DNA of 64,000 nt from JARRQJ01 sp963810615 (GTDB taxonomy: Bacteria > Pseudomonadota > Gammaproteobacteria > DRLM01), in NCBI GenBank assembly GCA_963810615.1, contig CAWEOA010000007.1, forward strand, positions 558,001 through 622,000, in the 5' to 3' direction. This document shows, piece by piece, positions 45,597 through 54,003 of this stretch (within the stretch, counting starts at the first letter, position 1; each line of letters begins with the position of its first letter). Under the pieces are notes generated by a model that saw only the letters and a list, made by a program, of their open reading frames with translations, made no database searches and was not told where the DNA came from. The translations under genes were made by a program, and so were the position numbers.

Positions 45597-46817
45597 TCAA
45601 TATCGCTTGCGTAGTCCCATGACCTCACGGACTTCGTCCAAGGTCTCCTGCGCCACATCCCGTGCCGCTTCGCAGCCTTCTTCGACGATGTTGCGCACCA
45701 GGTTGTAATTCTCCACGATCTCCAGGGCGCGCTCACGGATAGGGGCCTGCTCCGCCAGCACCGCATCGATCACGTGCTGTTTGCATTCCAGGCAACCGAT
45801 GCCGGCGCTGGTGCAGCCTTTCCGCACCCAGGCCTTCACCTCGTCCGGAGAGTATACCTCGTGAAACTGCCATACCGGACATTTATCCGGGTCGCCGGGA
45901 TCGGTGCGCCGCACCCGCGCGGGATCGGTGGGCATGGTCTTCAATTTCTGAATCACCGCCTCGGGTTCTTCACGCAGGGAGATGGTATTGCCGTAGGACT
46001 TGGACATCTTCTGGCCGTCCAATCCCGGCATCTTGGCCATCTGCGTCAATAAGGGGTGCGGTTCGGGCAGGATCGCCTTGCTGATGCCTTCGAGATAACC
46101 GAACAGGCGCTCGCGGTCGCCCAGGGTGATATTCTGCTGGGTCAACAGGAATGCCCGCGCGGTCTCCAACGCTTCATGGTCACCCATTTCCTGAAATTTA
46201 CGCCTTAATTCCCTATAAAGCTTTGCATTCTTCTTCCCCATCTTGGCGATGGCGGCCTCCGCCTTTTCGGCGAAGTCCGGTTCACTGCCATAGAGGTGGT
46301 TAAAGCGCCGCGCCACCTCGCGGGCCATTTCGATATGCACCACCTGATCCTCACCCACCGGCACCAGGCCGGCTCTATAGATGAGGATGTCCGCCGCCTG
46401 CAGCAAGGGATAACCGAGAAAGCCGTAGGTGGCCAGATCCTTCTCCTTGAGCTTTTCCTGCTGATCCTTGTAGGTGGGCACCCGTTCCAGCCAACCCAGC
46501 GGGGTCATCATGGACAGCAACAGATGCAGCTCGGCATGCTCCGGCACCCGCGACTGGATGAAGATCTTGGCGTTCTTGGGATTGATGCCCACCGCCAACC
46601 AATCGATGATCATCTCCCAGCTACTCTTCTCGATGTCTCCGGGTTTTTCGTAATCGGTGGTCAGCGCATGCCAGTCGGCGACAAAGAAAAAGCATTCGTA
46701 CTCGTGCTGCAGGCGCAGCCAGTTTTTCAAGACGCCGTGATAATGCCCGAGGTGCAGGCGCCCGGTAGGACGCATGCCGGAGAGCACCCGTTGTGGTTGA
46801 TTAGGAATAATACTCAT
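45597..46817 (-). CDS. trpS: tryptophan--tRNA ligase, long form with iron-sulphur motif
   Basis: 406 residues, longer than the usual 330. The HIGH-type motif is HLGHYHG near residue 22 and KMSKS lies in QKMSKSYGN near 270. The C-terminal anticodon-binding region contains C-x21-C-x6-C-x2-C (from DKCPVW to GCTSAGIGCLEC), close to the C-x22-C-x6-C-x2-C pattern that holds a 4Fe-4S cluster in Thermotoga maritima TrpRS. It charges tRNA-Trp. Position between scpA and the M50 protease gene is common in gammaproteobacteria. Confidence 0.95.
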   Translation of the reverse strand: MSIIPNQPQRVLSGMRPTGRLHLGHYHGVLKNWLRLQHEYECFFFVADWHALTTDYEKPGDIEKSSWEMIIDWLAVGINPKNAKIFIQSRVPEHAELHLLLSMMTPLGWLERVPTYKDQQEKLKEKDLATYGFLGYPLLQAADILIYRAGLVPVGEDQVVHIEMAREVARRFNHLYGSEPDFAEKAEAAIAKMGKKNAKLYRELRRKFQEMGDHEALETARAFLLTQQNITLGDRERLFGYLEGISKAILPEPHPLLTQMAKMPGLDGQKMSKSYGNTISLREEPEAVIQKLKTMPTDPARVRRTDPGDPDKCPVWQFHEVYSPDEVKAWVRKGCTSAGIGCLECKQHVIDAVLAEQAPIRERALEIVENYNLVRNIVEEGCEAARDVAQETLDEVREVMGLRKRY

Positions 46818-46883
46818 ATATTTTAAATATCATGAAGTTGATTAATATATCTCAGCCATTATCTTATTATTTTAGCGGCGCTG

Positions 46884-47537
46884 TTACAGGCCGAACATGC
46901 GGTAGATCATGTTTTGCACCATCGCGACCGGCGGCCACATGATTTTGCCCAGAATACCGGACACCATCAGCAATAACAAAATGATCAGGCCGTATTGTTC
47001 GATGCGGCCGAATTTCCAGGCCAGCGGGTCCGGTAGGAATCCGGCCACCACCCGACTGCCGTCCAGGGGGGGAACGGGTAACAGGTTAAGCACCATGAGA
47101 ATGACATTGATAGTGATGCCCGCCCCGCCCATATAGGTCAGGGGCAATGCCAGATTCACGAGGCTGTTAGGCAAGAGCAGCGCCAATTTCATGATCAGCG
47201 CCCAGATGCAGGCCATGATCAGATTGGCCAGCGGTCCCGCCGCCGCCACCAGGGCCATATCCCGTTTGGGGTGATGGAGATTATCCGCCGCAATGGGGAC
47301 CGGTTTGGCCCAGCCGAAGATCACGCCGCCGGCCAGGATCAGAACCAAGGGCACCAGCACCGTGCCGATGGGATCGATGTGCTTGAGGGGATTGAGGGTG
47401 AGTCGCCCCAGCATCATGGCGGTAGGATCCCCCAGCTGTTTCGCCACCCAGCCGTGGGCCACTTCATGAACGGTTATCGCGAATAGTACCGGCAGCGCCC
47501 ATACCGCTACCTGCTGAATAAGATTAAGCTGCTGCAT
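46884..47537 (-). CDS. site-2 protease family (M50) membrane metallopeptidase
   Basis: 217 residues, five or so helices. The zinc motif HEVAH lies in helix 1 (FAITVHEVAHGWVAKQLGD, near residue 24), and the third ligand Asp is in NLLPVPPLDGSR near residue 155. These are the minimal S2P elements; there is no PDZ domain, so this is the short group often beside trpS and scpA. It cleaves within the membrane; the substrate is unknown. Confidence 0.92.
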   Translation of the reverse strand: MQQLNLIQQVAVWALPVLFAITVHEVAHGWVAKQLGDPTAMMLGRLTLNPLKHIDPIGTVLVPLVLILAGGVIFGWAKPVPIAADNLHHPKRDMALVAAAGPLANLIMACIWALIMKLALLLPNSLVNLALPLTYMGGAGITINVILMVLNLLPVPPLDGSRVVAGFLPDPLAWKFGRIEQYGLIILLLLMVSGILGKIMWPPVAMVQNMIYRMFGL

Positions 47538-47593
47538 CGGCGAAGTATAACCTGATTGTTCCTGCCTGAGTTAACCGAAAAAATTCAAAGGGC

Positions 47594-48217
47594 TTAGGCG
47601 TCAAACACATCGACGTCTCCCTTGCCGACTCTTAATACATTGGGTGCGCCCTCGGTCAAGTCCACCACCGTGGTGAAATCAAAGCCGCAATAACCACCGT
47701 CGACGATGATATCCACCCAATCGCCGAGGAGATCACGCATCTCATAGGGATCGGTGGGCGGCAGTTCCTCGCCGGGCATCACCAGCGTCGAACTCATAAT
47801 GGGTTCGTTCAGCTCGGCAAGTATAGCCTGGGCAATGACGTTGTCCGGTACCCGCAAACCTACGGTCTTGCGCTTGGGGTGCTGCAGCCGCCGCGGTACC
47901 TGGCGGGTGGCCGGCAGAATGAAGGTATAAGGTCCGGGCGTGCACGCCTTCAACAGCCGGTAGGTGGCGTTGTCCACCATGGCATACACGGCGATCTCCG
48001 ACAGATCACGGCAGACCAGGGAAAAATTATGGGTGTCATCCAAACGCCGAATCTGGCGGATACGATCCAGGGCGTCTTTTTCACCGGTATGACACCCCAG
48101 CGCATAGCTGGAGTCGGTCGGATAGACCACGATGCCGCCCGCTTTGAGGCACTCCACCACCTGCGCAATCAAGCGCGCTTGGGGATCCTCCGGATGAATA
48201 GCGATCAGGCGAGACAT
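47594..48217 (-). CDS. yciO: YciO-type threonylcarbamoyl-AMP synthase family protein
   Basis: 207 residues from ATG 48217 (MSRLIAIHPEDPQARLI); an upstream in-frame start at 48358 would run back into the PHP-domain gene. It follows E. coli YciO closely: VVYPTDSSYALGC, DDTHNFSLVCRDLSE, CTPGPYTFILPATRQVPRRL and PKRKTVGLRVPDN. The Sua5/YrdC fold binds RNA and makes threonylcarbamoyl-AMP; YciO itself is a weak synthase, so its role beside TsaC is uncertain. It is next to rnm, as yciO is next to yciV in E. coli. Confidence 0.92.
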   Translation of the reverse strand: MSRLIAIHPEDPQARLIAQVVECLKAGGIVVYPTDSSYALGCHTGEKDALDRIRQIRRLDDTHNFSLVCRDLSEIAVYAMVDNATYRLLKACTPGPYTFILPATRQVPRRLQHPKRKTVGLRVPDNVIAQAILAELNEPIMSSTLVMPGEELPPTDPYEMRDLLGDWVDIIVDGGYCGFDFTTVVDLTEGAPNVLRVGKGDVDVFDA

Positions 48218-48260
48218 AAACGGCCCATTCTGCAGGGAGACCTCAGGGAAAGCAAAATTT

Positions 48261-49136
48261 CTATTGGGGAATCGGTGCGGTTGGACGGGGACGCACATCC
48301 CACCCCGTCCATACCGGAATACATCCCGCCGGCAAGCCCGGCAGGCTGCCCAATTCATTACGGGACTGCCCCGGGCCGTGGTAATCCGATCCCACCGATG
48401 CCAGCAGTTCGTAACGTTGAGCGTAATTGGCCAGCGCCGGCGTGGCGCCGTGGGGATGGCTGCCCGAGATCACCTCCAGGCCCACGCCGCCCACCTCTTT
48501 AAACTCGGATAACAAATCGCGAAACCGGCTGGCACTGAGTGAATAGCGCGCCGGATGAGCGATGACCGCCTGCCCGCCCGCGGCACGGATCCAGTCCACG
48601 GCGTCGCCCAGGGAGGCCCATTTACCGGGCACATAGCCGGGCTTGCCCCGCTTCAAATATTTGTCGAAGGCATTCTGCACATCCTTGGCGAGGCCTTGTG
48701 CCACCAAAAAACGGGCGAAATGGGTGCGGCCGATACTGGGACCCTGGGCCAGGGCCCGCGCACCCTCATAGACGCCCGCTATGCCCCTTTTTTCCAGGCG
48801 CCGACCGATCTCTTCGGCGCGCCACACCCGAAATTCCCGCAAACCCGCCAGACCCTGCTGTAATGCGGCGTTGTGGGGATCGATGCCCAATCCGACGATG
48901 TGCAGCAGCTGATGTACCCAGGTCACTGAGATTTCCACACCGGATACCAGGGTCACCCCTGTCTCCCCCGCGGCCAGTTCAGCCTCCGCCAGGCCGGTGG
49001 TGGCATCGTGGTCCGTCAAGGCCAGCACATCCACCCCCTGCGCCGCCGCGTGGCGTATCAGCTCGGTGGGAGACACGGTCCCATCGGAGGCGGTGGAATG
49101 ACTATGGAGATCGTAACGCAACATCCGCTTACCCAT
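48261..49136 (-). CDS. rnm: PHP-domain RNase AM / 5'-3' exonuclease (YciV)
   Basis: About 291 residues from ATG 49136; ATG 49124 is also possible. PHP metal-binding motifs are all present: DLHSHSTASDG, LTDHD, IAHPARYSLS and GSDYHGPG. E. coli YciV (RNase AM) trims the 5' ends of 5S, 16S and 23S rRNA precursors and hydrolyses 3',5'-bisphosphonucleotides. It is divergent from yciB with about 80 bases between, which must hold both promoters, and yciO follows it. Confidence 0.92.
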   Translation of the reverse strand: MGKRMLRYDLHSHSTASDGTVSPTELIRHAAAQGVDVLALTDHDATTGLAEAELAAGETGVTLVSGVEISVTWVHQLLHIVGLGIDPHNAALQQGLAGLREFRVWRAEEIGRRLEKRGIAGVYEGARALAQGPSIGRTHFARFLVAQGLAKDVQNAFDKYLKRGKPGYVPGKWASLGDAVDWIRAAGGQAVIAHPARYSLSASRFRDLLSEFKEVGGVGLEVISGSHPHGATPALANYAQRYELLASVGSDYHGPGQSRNELGSLPGLPAGCIPVWTGWDVRPRPTAPIPQ

Positions 49137-49217
49137 CCGGTTTATCTGAGCGCGTACAAACAATTCCGTGTATGATACGGGATTTTTGCGACCGCTGCGC
49201 AGCGTCGACACAAAGCC

Positions 49218-49781
49218 ATGAAATTATTATTCGATTTCTTCCCGATTTTCATATTCTTTATCGTCTACAAGATATACGGTATCTTCGTCGCCACCGCTGC
49301 CTTGATGGTCAGCGCCGTGGTACAGGTCGGTTGGTCCTGGTTCCGTCATCGCCGCGTCGACACCTTGTACTGGGTTACCCTGGGCTTGACCCTGGTGCTG
49401 GGCGGCGCAACACTATGGCTGCAGGATGAAACCTTCATCAAGTGGAAACCTACGGTGGTAAACTGGCTGTTCGCCGCGGCATTCCTCATCAGCCAATACG
49501 TAGGTTCAAAACCCATCCTGCAACGGATGATGTCCGCCAATATCAGCCTGCCGAATCCGATCTGGGCGCGTCTCAACTGGAGTTGGATCATCTTTTTCAC
49601 GGTGATCGGCGCGATCAATCTTTACGTGGCGTTTTCGGGACATTTCACCGACGATCAGTGGGTGGACTTTAAATTGTTCGGGATGATGGGATTGACCATA
49701 ATCTTTGTCATCGGCCAGGCATTTTACCTGAGCCGTCATATCAAGCCCGAGCCGGATCAAGACACGCAACAAGGTAAGTAA
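49218..49781 (+). CDS. yciB: inner-membrane septation protein YciB/IspZ
   Basis: 187 residues with five hydrophobic helices. MKLLFDFFPIFIFFIVYK is the family start, and LDETF-like LQDETFIKWKPTVVNWLFA and GSKPILQRMM are conserved YciB segments; NWSWIIFF follows. The protein affects cell envelope synthesis and septation in enterobacteria. It heads a run with yciI (2 bases on), bolA and ppiC, the usual order. Confidence 0.95.
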   Translation: MKLLFDFFPIFIFFIVYKIYGIFVATAALMVSAVVQVGWSWFRHRRVDTLYWVTLGLTLVLGGATLWLQDETFIKWKPTVVNWLFAAAFLISQYVGSKPILQRMMSANISLPNPIWARLNWSWIIFFTVIGAINLYVAFSGHFTDDQWVDFKLFGMMGLTIIFVIGQAFYLSRHIKPEPDQDTQQGK

Positions 49782-49783
49782 TC

Positions 49784-50083
49784 ATGCTTTACATCATCAT
49801 CGGTGAAGACTGCAAAGACAGTTTAAGCAAACGAGCGGCGAACCGACCGGCGCATCTCCAGCGCCTGCACGACCTGCGGGACCAGGGACGATTGATACTG
49901 GCGGGTCCGATGCCGGCCGTCGACGCCGTGGACCCGGGTCCGGCCGGCTTCACCGGCAGCGTGATCGTCGCGGAATTTCCCTCCCTGGCGGACGCGCAAA
50001 GTTGGGCGGACGCTGAACCGTATTTGATTGGCGGGGTCTACACCCAGGTCAGCGTAAGACCTTTCAAGAAGGTTTTACCATGA
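49784..50083 (+). CDS. yciI: YciI family protein
   Basis: 99 residues, a ferredoxin-like dimer family. MLYIIIGEDCKDSLSKRAANR and RPAHLQRLHDLRDQGRLILAGP carry the conserved His and the Arg/Asp that form the putative active site. In E. coli and Haemophilus YciI the function is unknown. AAGGT lies upstream of the ATG, and it starts two bases after the yciB stop. The stop codon overlaps the bolA-family start by four bases. Confidence 0.94.
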   Translation: MLYIIIGEDCKDSLSKRAANRPAHLQRLHDLRDQGRLILAGPMPAVDAVDPGPAGFTGSVIVAEFPSLADAQSWADAEPYLIGGVYTQVSVRPFKKVLP

Positions 50084-50367
50084 TGTCACCAAGCGAGCGT
50101 ATGGTGCGCATGCGGGAACGGCTGACGGCGAAGTTGCTGCCGCTGCAACTGGACATCAGCGACGATAGCCACCTGCACGTCGGTCATGCCGGGGCGCGCG
50201 GCGGCGCCGGACATTTTACCGTACACGTCGTCGCGCAGGCCTTCGCCGATAAGACGCTCATCGAGCGTCATCGTATGATTTATGATTTGTTACAGGATAT
50301 GATGCACAGCGAAATACACGCCTTGAGCATTCAGGCCCGCAGCCCCGATGAGCTTCAAGCCCCTTAA
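50080..50367 (+). CDS. BolA family protein
   Basis: 95 residues. RMRERLTAKLLPLQLDISDDSHLHVGHAG and HFTVHVVAQAFADKTLIERHRMIYDLL span the BolA fold; the H and late HRMIY motif match members that bind Grx4-type monothiol glutaredoxins through an iron-sulphur cluster. BolA proteins affect iron-sulphur protein maturation and morphology. The ATG overlaps the yciI stop (ATGA), so it is coupled. The C-terminal IHALSIQARSP is normal for the family. Confidence 0.93.
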   Translation: MMSPSERMVRMRERLTAKLLPLQLDISDDSHLHVGHAGARGGAGHFTVHVVAQAFADKTLIERHRMIYDLLQDMMHSEIHALSIQARSPDELQAP

Positions 50368-50393
50368 ACCCACGTCAACATAAGGACCCATTC

Positions 50394-51218
50394 ATGATCG
50401 ATAAACGTTTTATCCCAGTCGTTGCGGCGTTTGCCGGGATAGCCTCAATGTTTTTATCCCTGAACATCGCACAGGCGGCGGACAATAAGCAGGAAGGCGG
50501 CGACAAACCCCTGGTCAGCATCAACGGCACGGTACTCACCACCAAGGACCTGGACGCCTTCATCCAGGCCATGTCGTCGTCACGCGGACAGCCCATGCCC
50601 CGCCAGGAGGCATTGAACACCCTGATCGATCGCGAGCTCCTCTATCAGGAAGCCCTGGCCAAGGGCATCGATAAGAAGCCCGAAGTCGTGCAAGAGCTGA
50701 ACGATCAACGCCGCTCCATGCTGGCCAATGTGGCGATCACGGAAATGTTGCAGGCCCAGCCCGCCACCGAGCAAGAATTACACAAGGTCTATAAGGAACG
50801 CATCCTGGACAAGAAGCTCACCGAATATAAGGCGCGCCACATCCTGGTGAAGACCGAGGGCGAAGCCAAGGATATCATCGCCCAGTTGGACAAAGGCGGC
50901 GACTTCAGCGCGCTGGCCAAGGCAAAATCCATAGACACCGGCTCCGGAGCCAAAGGCGGCGAACTGGGCTGGTTCAGCCCCACTCAAATGGTGCCGGAAT
51001 TCTCCAAGGCCGCGGCCGCGCTGCAAAAGGGCAAATACACCAAAACCCCGGTTAAAAGCCAGTTCGGCTGGCACGTCATCCAGCTGGAGGACAGCCGTCC
51101 GGTCAAGCCGCCCACCTTCGATGAACTCAAGCCGCGCCTCGAAGGCGTGGTGCAAAGCGAGCACGTCAGCGCATACGTAGGCACCCTGCGGGCCAAGGCC
51201 AAGATCGAAAACAAATAA
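50394..51218 (+). CDS. periplasmic peptidylprolyl isomerase, parvulin type
   Basis: 274 residues with AAGGA eight bases before the ATG. A signal peptide (about residues 1-28, ending NIAQAA) is followed by a SurA-like helical N-domain (VSINGTVLTTKDLDAFI) and a PpiC-type parvulin domain at about 143-240: ARHILVKTEGEA, GSGAKGGELGWF, MVPEFSKAAAAL and KSQFGWHVIQL. It catalyses prolyl cis-trans isomerisation and probably chaperones exported proteins. It ends the yciB-yciI-bolA group and is followed by a clear terminator. Confidence 0.94.
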   Translation: MIDKRFIPVVAAFAGIASMFLSLNIAQAADNKQEGGDKPLVSINGTVLTTKDLDAFIQAMSSSRGQPMPRQEALNTLIDRELLYQEALAKGIDKKPEVVQELNDQRRSMLANVAITEMLQAQPATEQELHKVYKERILDKKLTEYKARHILVKTEGEAKDIIAQLDKGGDFSALAKAKSIDTGSGAKGGELGWFSPTQMVPEFSKAAAALQKGKYTKTPVKSQFGWHVIQLEDSRPVKPPTFDELKPRLEGVVQSEHVSAYVGTLRAKAKIENK

Positions 51219-51257
51219 CGGGATTACAATCTAAGATCGCTTGAATCGGTAAACCTC

Positions 51258-51294
51258 AACCCCTCGCGTTTCAATAAAGCGCGAGGGGTTTTTT
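51258..51294 (+). terminator. rho-independent terminator after the parvulin gene
   Basis: AACCCCTCGCG (51258-51268) pairs with CGCGAGGGGTT (51280-51290), followed by TTTTTT (51289-51294). It lies 40 bases past the parvulin gene stop, and the T run reaches the ligA stop on the other strand. Confidence 0.93.
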
Positions 51295-53338
51295 ATTTCC
51301 CATCCCCAAGCAACTTCAGGAATTGCCCCTCGTCGAGCACGCTCACATTTAAACTGCGGGCCTTGTCCAATTTGGATCCCGGTTCGTCACCGGCCACCAC
51401 ATAATCGGTCTTCGCCGAGACACTGCCGGTCACTTTCGCTCCCAGAGCCTGCAAGCGCAGCTTCGCTTCGTCGCGAGTCATGGCGGCCATTGTGCCGGTC
51501 AACACAAAGGTCTTGCCCGCCAAAGGTGAGGATACGATACGGCGCTCTATCTTGGGCCAGTGTACGTCGATTTCTTTATCTACCAGCCTCGCGATAACTT
51601 CGCGGTTATGAGGTTCATCAAAAAAAGCAACGATCTGCTTCGCTACTACCGGCCCGATATCGGGAACTGCCTGTAAAGTTTCTAAGTCAGCTTCTTCAAT
51701 ACCCTCTAAGTCACCAAAATGATTGGCAAGGGCCTGCGCTGTAGCCTCGCCTACTTCACGTATCCCCAAGGCATACAGGAAACGCGGCAGCGTGCTCGAC
51801 TTACTCTTCTGCAAGGCATCCAAGAGGTTCTGCGCTGACTTTTCGCCCATACGTTCCAGGCCCGAGAGCTGCTCCAGTTTCAAATGGTAGAGATCAGCAA
51901 TGTTATTGACCAAATCTTTCTCTACCAACTGATCGACCAACTTTTCACCAAGTCCCTCGATATCCATGGCACGCCGCGACGCGAAATGGCGTATCGCCTC
52001 CTTGCGCTGCGCCGCGCAATACAAGCCGCCGCTGCAACGCGCCGCCGCCTCGCCCTCCACCCTTACCACCTCTGACCTGCATATGGGACAATGCCTGGGG
52101 AGATGAAAGACCTTGGTGTTCTGCGGGCGCTGTTCCTTCACTACGCTCACCACTTCGGGAATCACATCGCCGGCACGGCGGATGATCACCGTGTCGCCGA
52201 CCCGCACGTCCTTGCGATGCACCTCATCCTCGTTATGCAGGGTGGCGTTGGAAACCGTGACACCGCCTACCATCACCGGGTCGAGACGCGCCACCGGCGT
52301 CAAGGCGCCGGTACGACCGACCTGCACATCGATGCCCAGCACCTGAGTCAGCGCCTCCTCGGCCGGAAATTTATGGGCTACCGCCCAGCGCGGGGCGCGC
52401 GCCACGAAACCCAGTTGGCGCTGTTGGCCCAGACTGTCTACCTTGTACACCACTCCGTCGATCTCGTAACCCAGCACCGCGCGCTTGGCGGCCATTTTGG
52501 AGAAATAGTCCAAACAACCCTCAGTACCCGTCACCAAAGACCTTTCGGGCGATACCCGCAACCCCCAGTCCTGAAGTTGTTCCAAGATAGTGCTGTGATA
52601 TTCAGCCAGGCTGCCGCCTTCCACATGGCCCACGCCGTAACAACAGATTTCCAAAGGACGTTGCGCGGTGATGCGCGAATCCAACTGGCGGAGGCTGCCG
52701 GCCGCGGCATTGCGCGGATTGGCGAAGATCTTTTCGCCCTTTTGCTCCTGCCGTTCATTCAATTCGCGGAAACCTTTTTTAGTCATATAGACTTCGCTGC
52801 GGACTTCCAAGGTTTGGGGATACCCTTTGCCCCGCAAGCGCAATGGCACGCTGGCGATGGTGCGTACGTTCTGGGTGATGTCCTCACCGGTATAACCATC
52901 GCCGCGGGTGGCCGCTTTCGTCAGTGCACCGTTAACGTACAGCACGCTCACAGCCAGACCATCCAATTTGGGCTCGGTGGCATAACGCACCTCTTCCTTC
53001 TTGAGACCTTCGCGCACCCGGCGGTCGAAGGCGCGCACCTCATCCTCGGAAAAGGCGTTGTCCAGAGACAGCATGGGAACGACATGCTTGACCTCGCCGA
53101 ACGCGGTGAGCGGCGCCGCGCCCACCCGTTGGGTCGGCGAATCAGATATGATCAACGCGGGGTGATCGTGTTCCAGTTGCTGGAGTTCGCGGAACAGCTT
53201 GTCGAACTCGGCATCGGGAATCTCCGGGTCATCGAGCACGTAGTAACGATAATTGTGGTAATCGATCCGTTCGCGCAAGGCCGCGGCGCGCTGCGCGAGC
53301 TGTTTCGGAACAGAATCTTCGTGCTTTGTCTTGCTCAT
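51293..53338 (-). CDS. ligA: NAD-dependent DNA ligase
   Basis: 681 residues, normal for LigA. Domain Ia (YHNYRYYVLDDPEIPD, NAD contact), adenylation domain with the nucleophilic Lys in EPKLDGLA near residue 117, OB fold, then a four-Cys zinc finger (CPICRSEV ... CSGGLYCAAQ). HhH repeats include LGIREVGEATAQALA and VPDIGPVVA, and a C-terminal BRCT domain reads GKTFVLTGTMAAMTRDEAK. It seals nicks in replication and repair. It is convergent with the parvulin gene and divergent from the DUF924 gene. Confidence 0.97.
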   Translation of the reverse strand: MSKTKHEDSVPKQLAQRAAALRERIDYHNYRYYVLDDPEIPDAEFDKLFRELQQLEHDHPALIISDSPTQRVGAAPLTAFGEVKHVVPMLSLDNAFSEDEVRAFDRRVREGLKKEEVRYATEPKLDGLAVSVLYVNGALTKAATRGDGYTGEDITQNVRTIASVPLRLRGKGYPQTLEVRSEVYMTKKGFRELNERQEQKGEKIFANPRNAAAGSLRQLDSRITAQRPLEICCYGVGHVEGGSLAEYHSTILEQLQDWGLRVSPERSLVTGTEGCLDYFSKMAAKRAVLGYEIDGVVYKVDSLGQQRQLGFVARAPRWAVAHKFPAEEALTQVLGIDVQVGRTGALTPVARLDPVMVGGVTVSNATLHNEDEVHRKDVRVGDTVIIRRAGDVIPEVVSVVKEQRPQNTKVFHLPRHCPICRSEVVRVEGEAAARCSGGLYCAAQRKEAIRHFASRRAMDIEGLGEKLVDQLVEKDLVNNIADLYHLKLEQLSGLERMGEKSAQNLLDALQKSKSSTLPRFLYALGIREVGEATAQALANHFGDLEGIEEADLETLQAVPDIGPVVAKQIVAFFDEPHNREVIARLVDKEIDVHWPKIERRIVSSPLAGKTFVLTGTMAAMTRDEAKLRLQALGAKVTGSVSAKTDYVVAGDEPGSKLDKARSLNVSVLDEGQFLKLLGDGK

Positions 53339-53463
53339 GAAGGGATATAATAAAATAGTGAATTATGGGGAATATTAGCAACTAATCCAGGCTGAGGCGA
53401 CTAAACAACCTCTCCGGTTAACAACCCGCCGTGCACTCGGCAAGCTTGACTTTAAGGAACACA

Positions 53464-54003
53464 ATGGATCCACAATCCGTCATAGACTTCTGGTTTCGCG
53501 AGATCGAACCACGCCAATGGTTCGCCAAGGACAGCACATTCGACCGTCTCATTACGCAACGTTTCAAGAGCCTTTATGACAGCGCGCTGAAATGCGAGTT
53601 ATTCCCGTGGCGCGACACTGCGGAAGGCCGGCTGGCGGAGATCATCGTACTGGATCAATTCTCGCGCAACATACATCGCGACTCGTCCCTCGCCTTTGCC
53701 GCCGACCCGCTGGCCTTAGTCTTGAGCCAGGAAGCGGTACGGGTCCAAGCCCAGCGCGAGCTGACGCCCCAGCAAAAATGCTTTCTCTACATGCCGCACA
53801 TGCACAGCGAATCGCCGCTGATTCATGAGCAGGCGGCGAAACTGTTCAGCGAGCCGGGATTGGAAAAAAATCTGGAATTTGAAATGAAACACAAGGCCAT
53901 CATCGACCGCTTCGGCCGCTACCCGCATCGCAATGCGGTGCTGGGGCGCATCTCGACGCCGGAGGAAACAGCGTTTCTAAAAACCCCCGGCTCGTCGTTT
54001 TAA
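53464..54003 (+). CDS. DUF924 family protein
   Basis: 179 residues from ATG 53464 (MDPQSVIDFWFREI) with AAGGA a few bases upstream; a start at 53431 would precede that ribosome site. VIDFWF, EIIVLDQFSRNIHRDS, YMPHMHSESPLIHEQA and RFGRYPHRNAVLGR are the DUF924 hallmarks, a helical TPR-like family of unknown function. It converges with the HEAT-repeat gene, sharing four bases at the stop codons. Confidence 0.93.
   Translation: MDPQSVIDFWFREIEPRQWFAKDSTFDRLITQRFKSLYDSALKCELFPWRDTAEGRLAEIIVLDQFSRNIHRDSSLAFAADPLALVLSQEAVRVQAQRELTPQQKCFLYMPHMHSESPLIHEQAAKLFSEPGLEKNLEFEMKHKAIIDRFGRYPHRNAVLGRISTPEETAFLKTPGSSF

Noticed and set aside
52091..53350. 419-codon plus-strand frame across ligA
   Set aside because: Antisense shadow; ligA motifs are complete on the minus strand.
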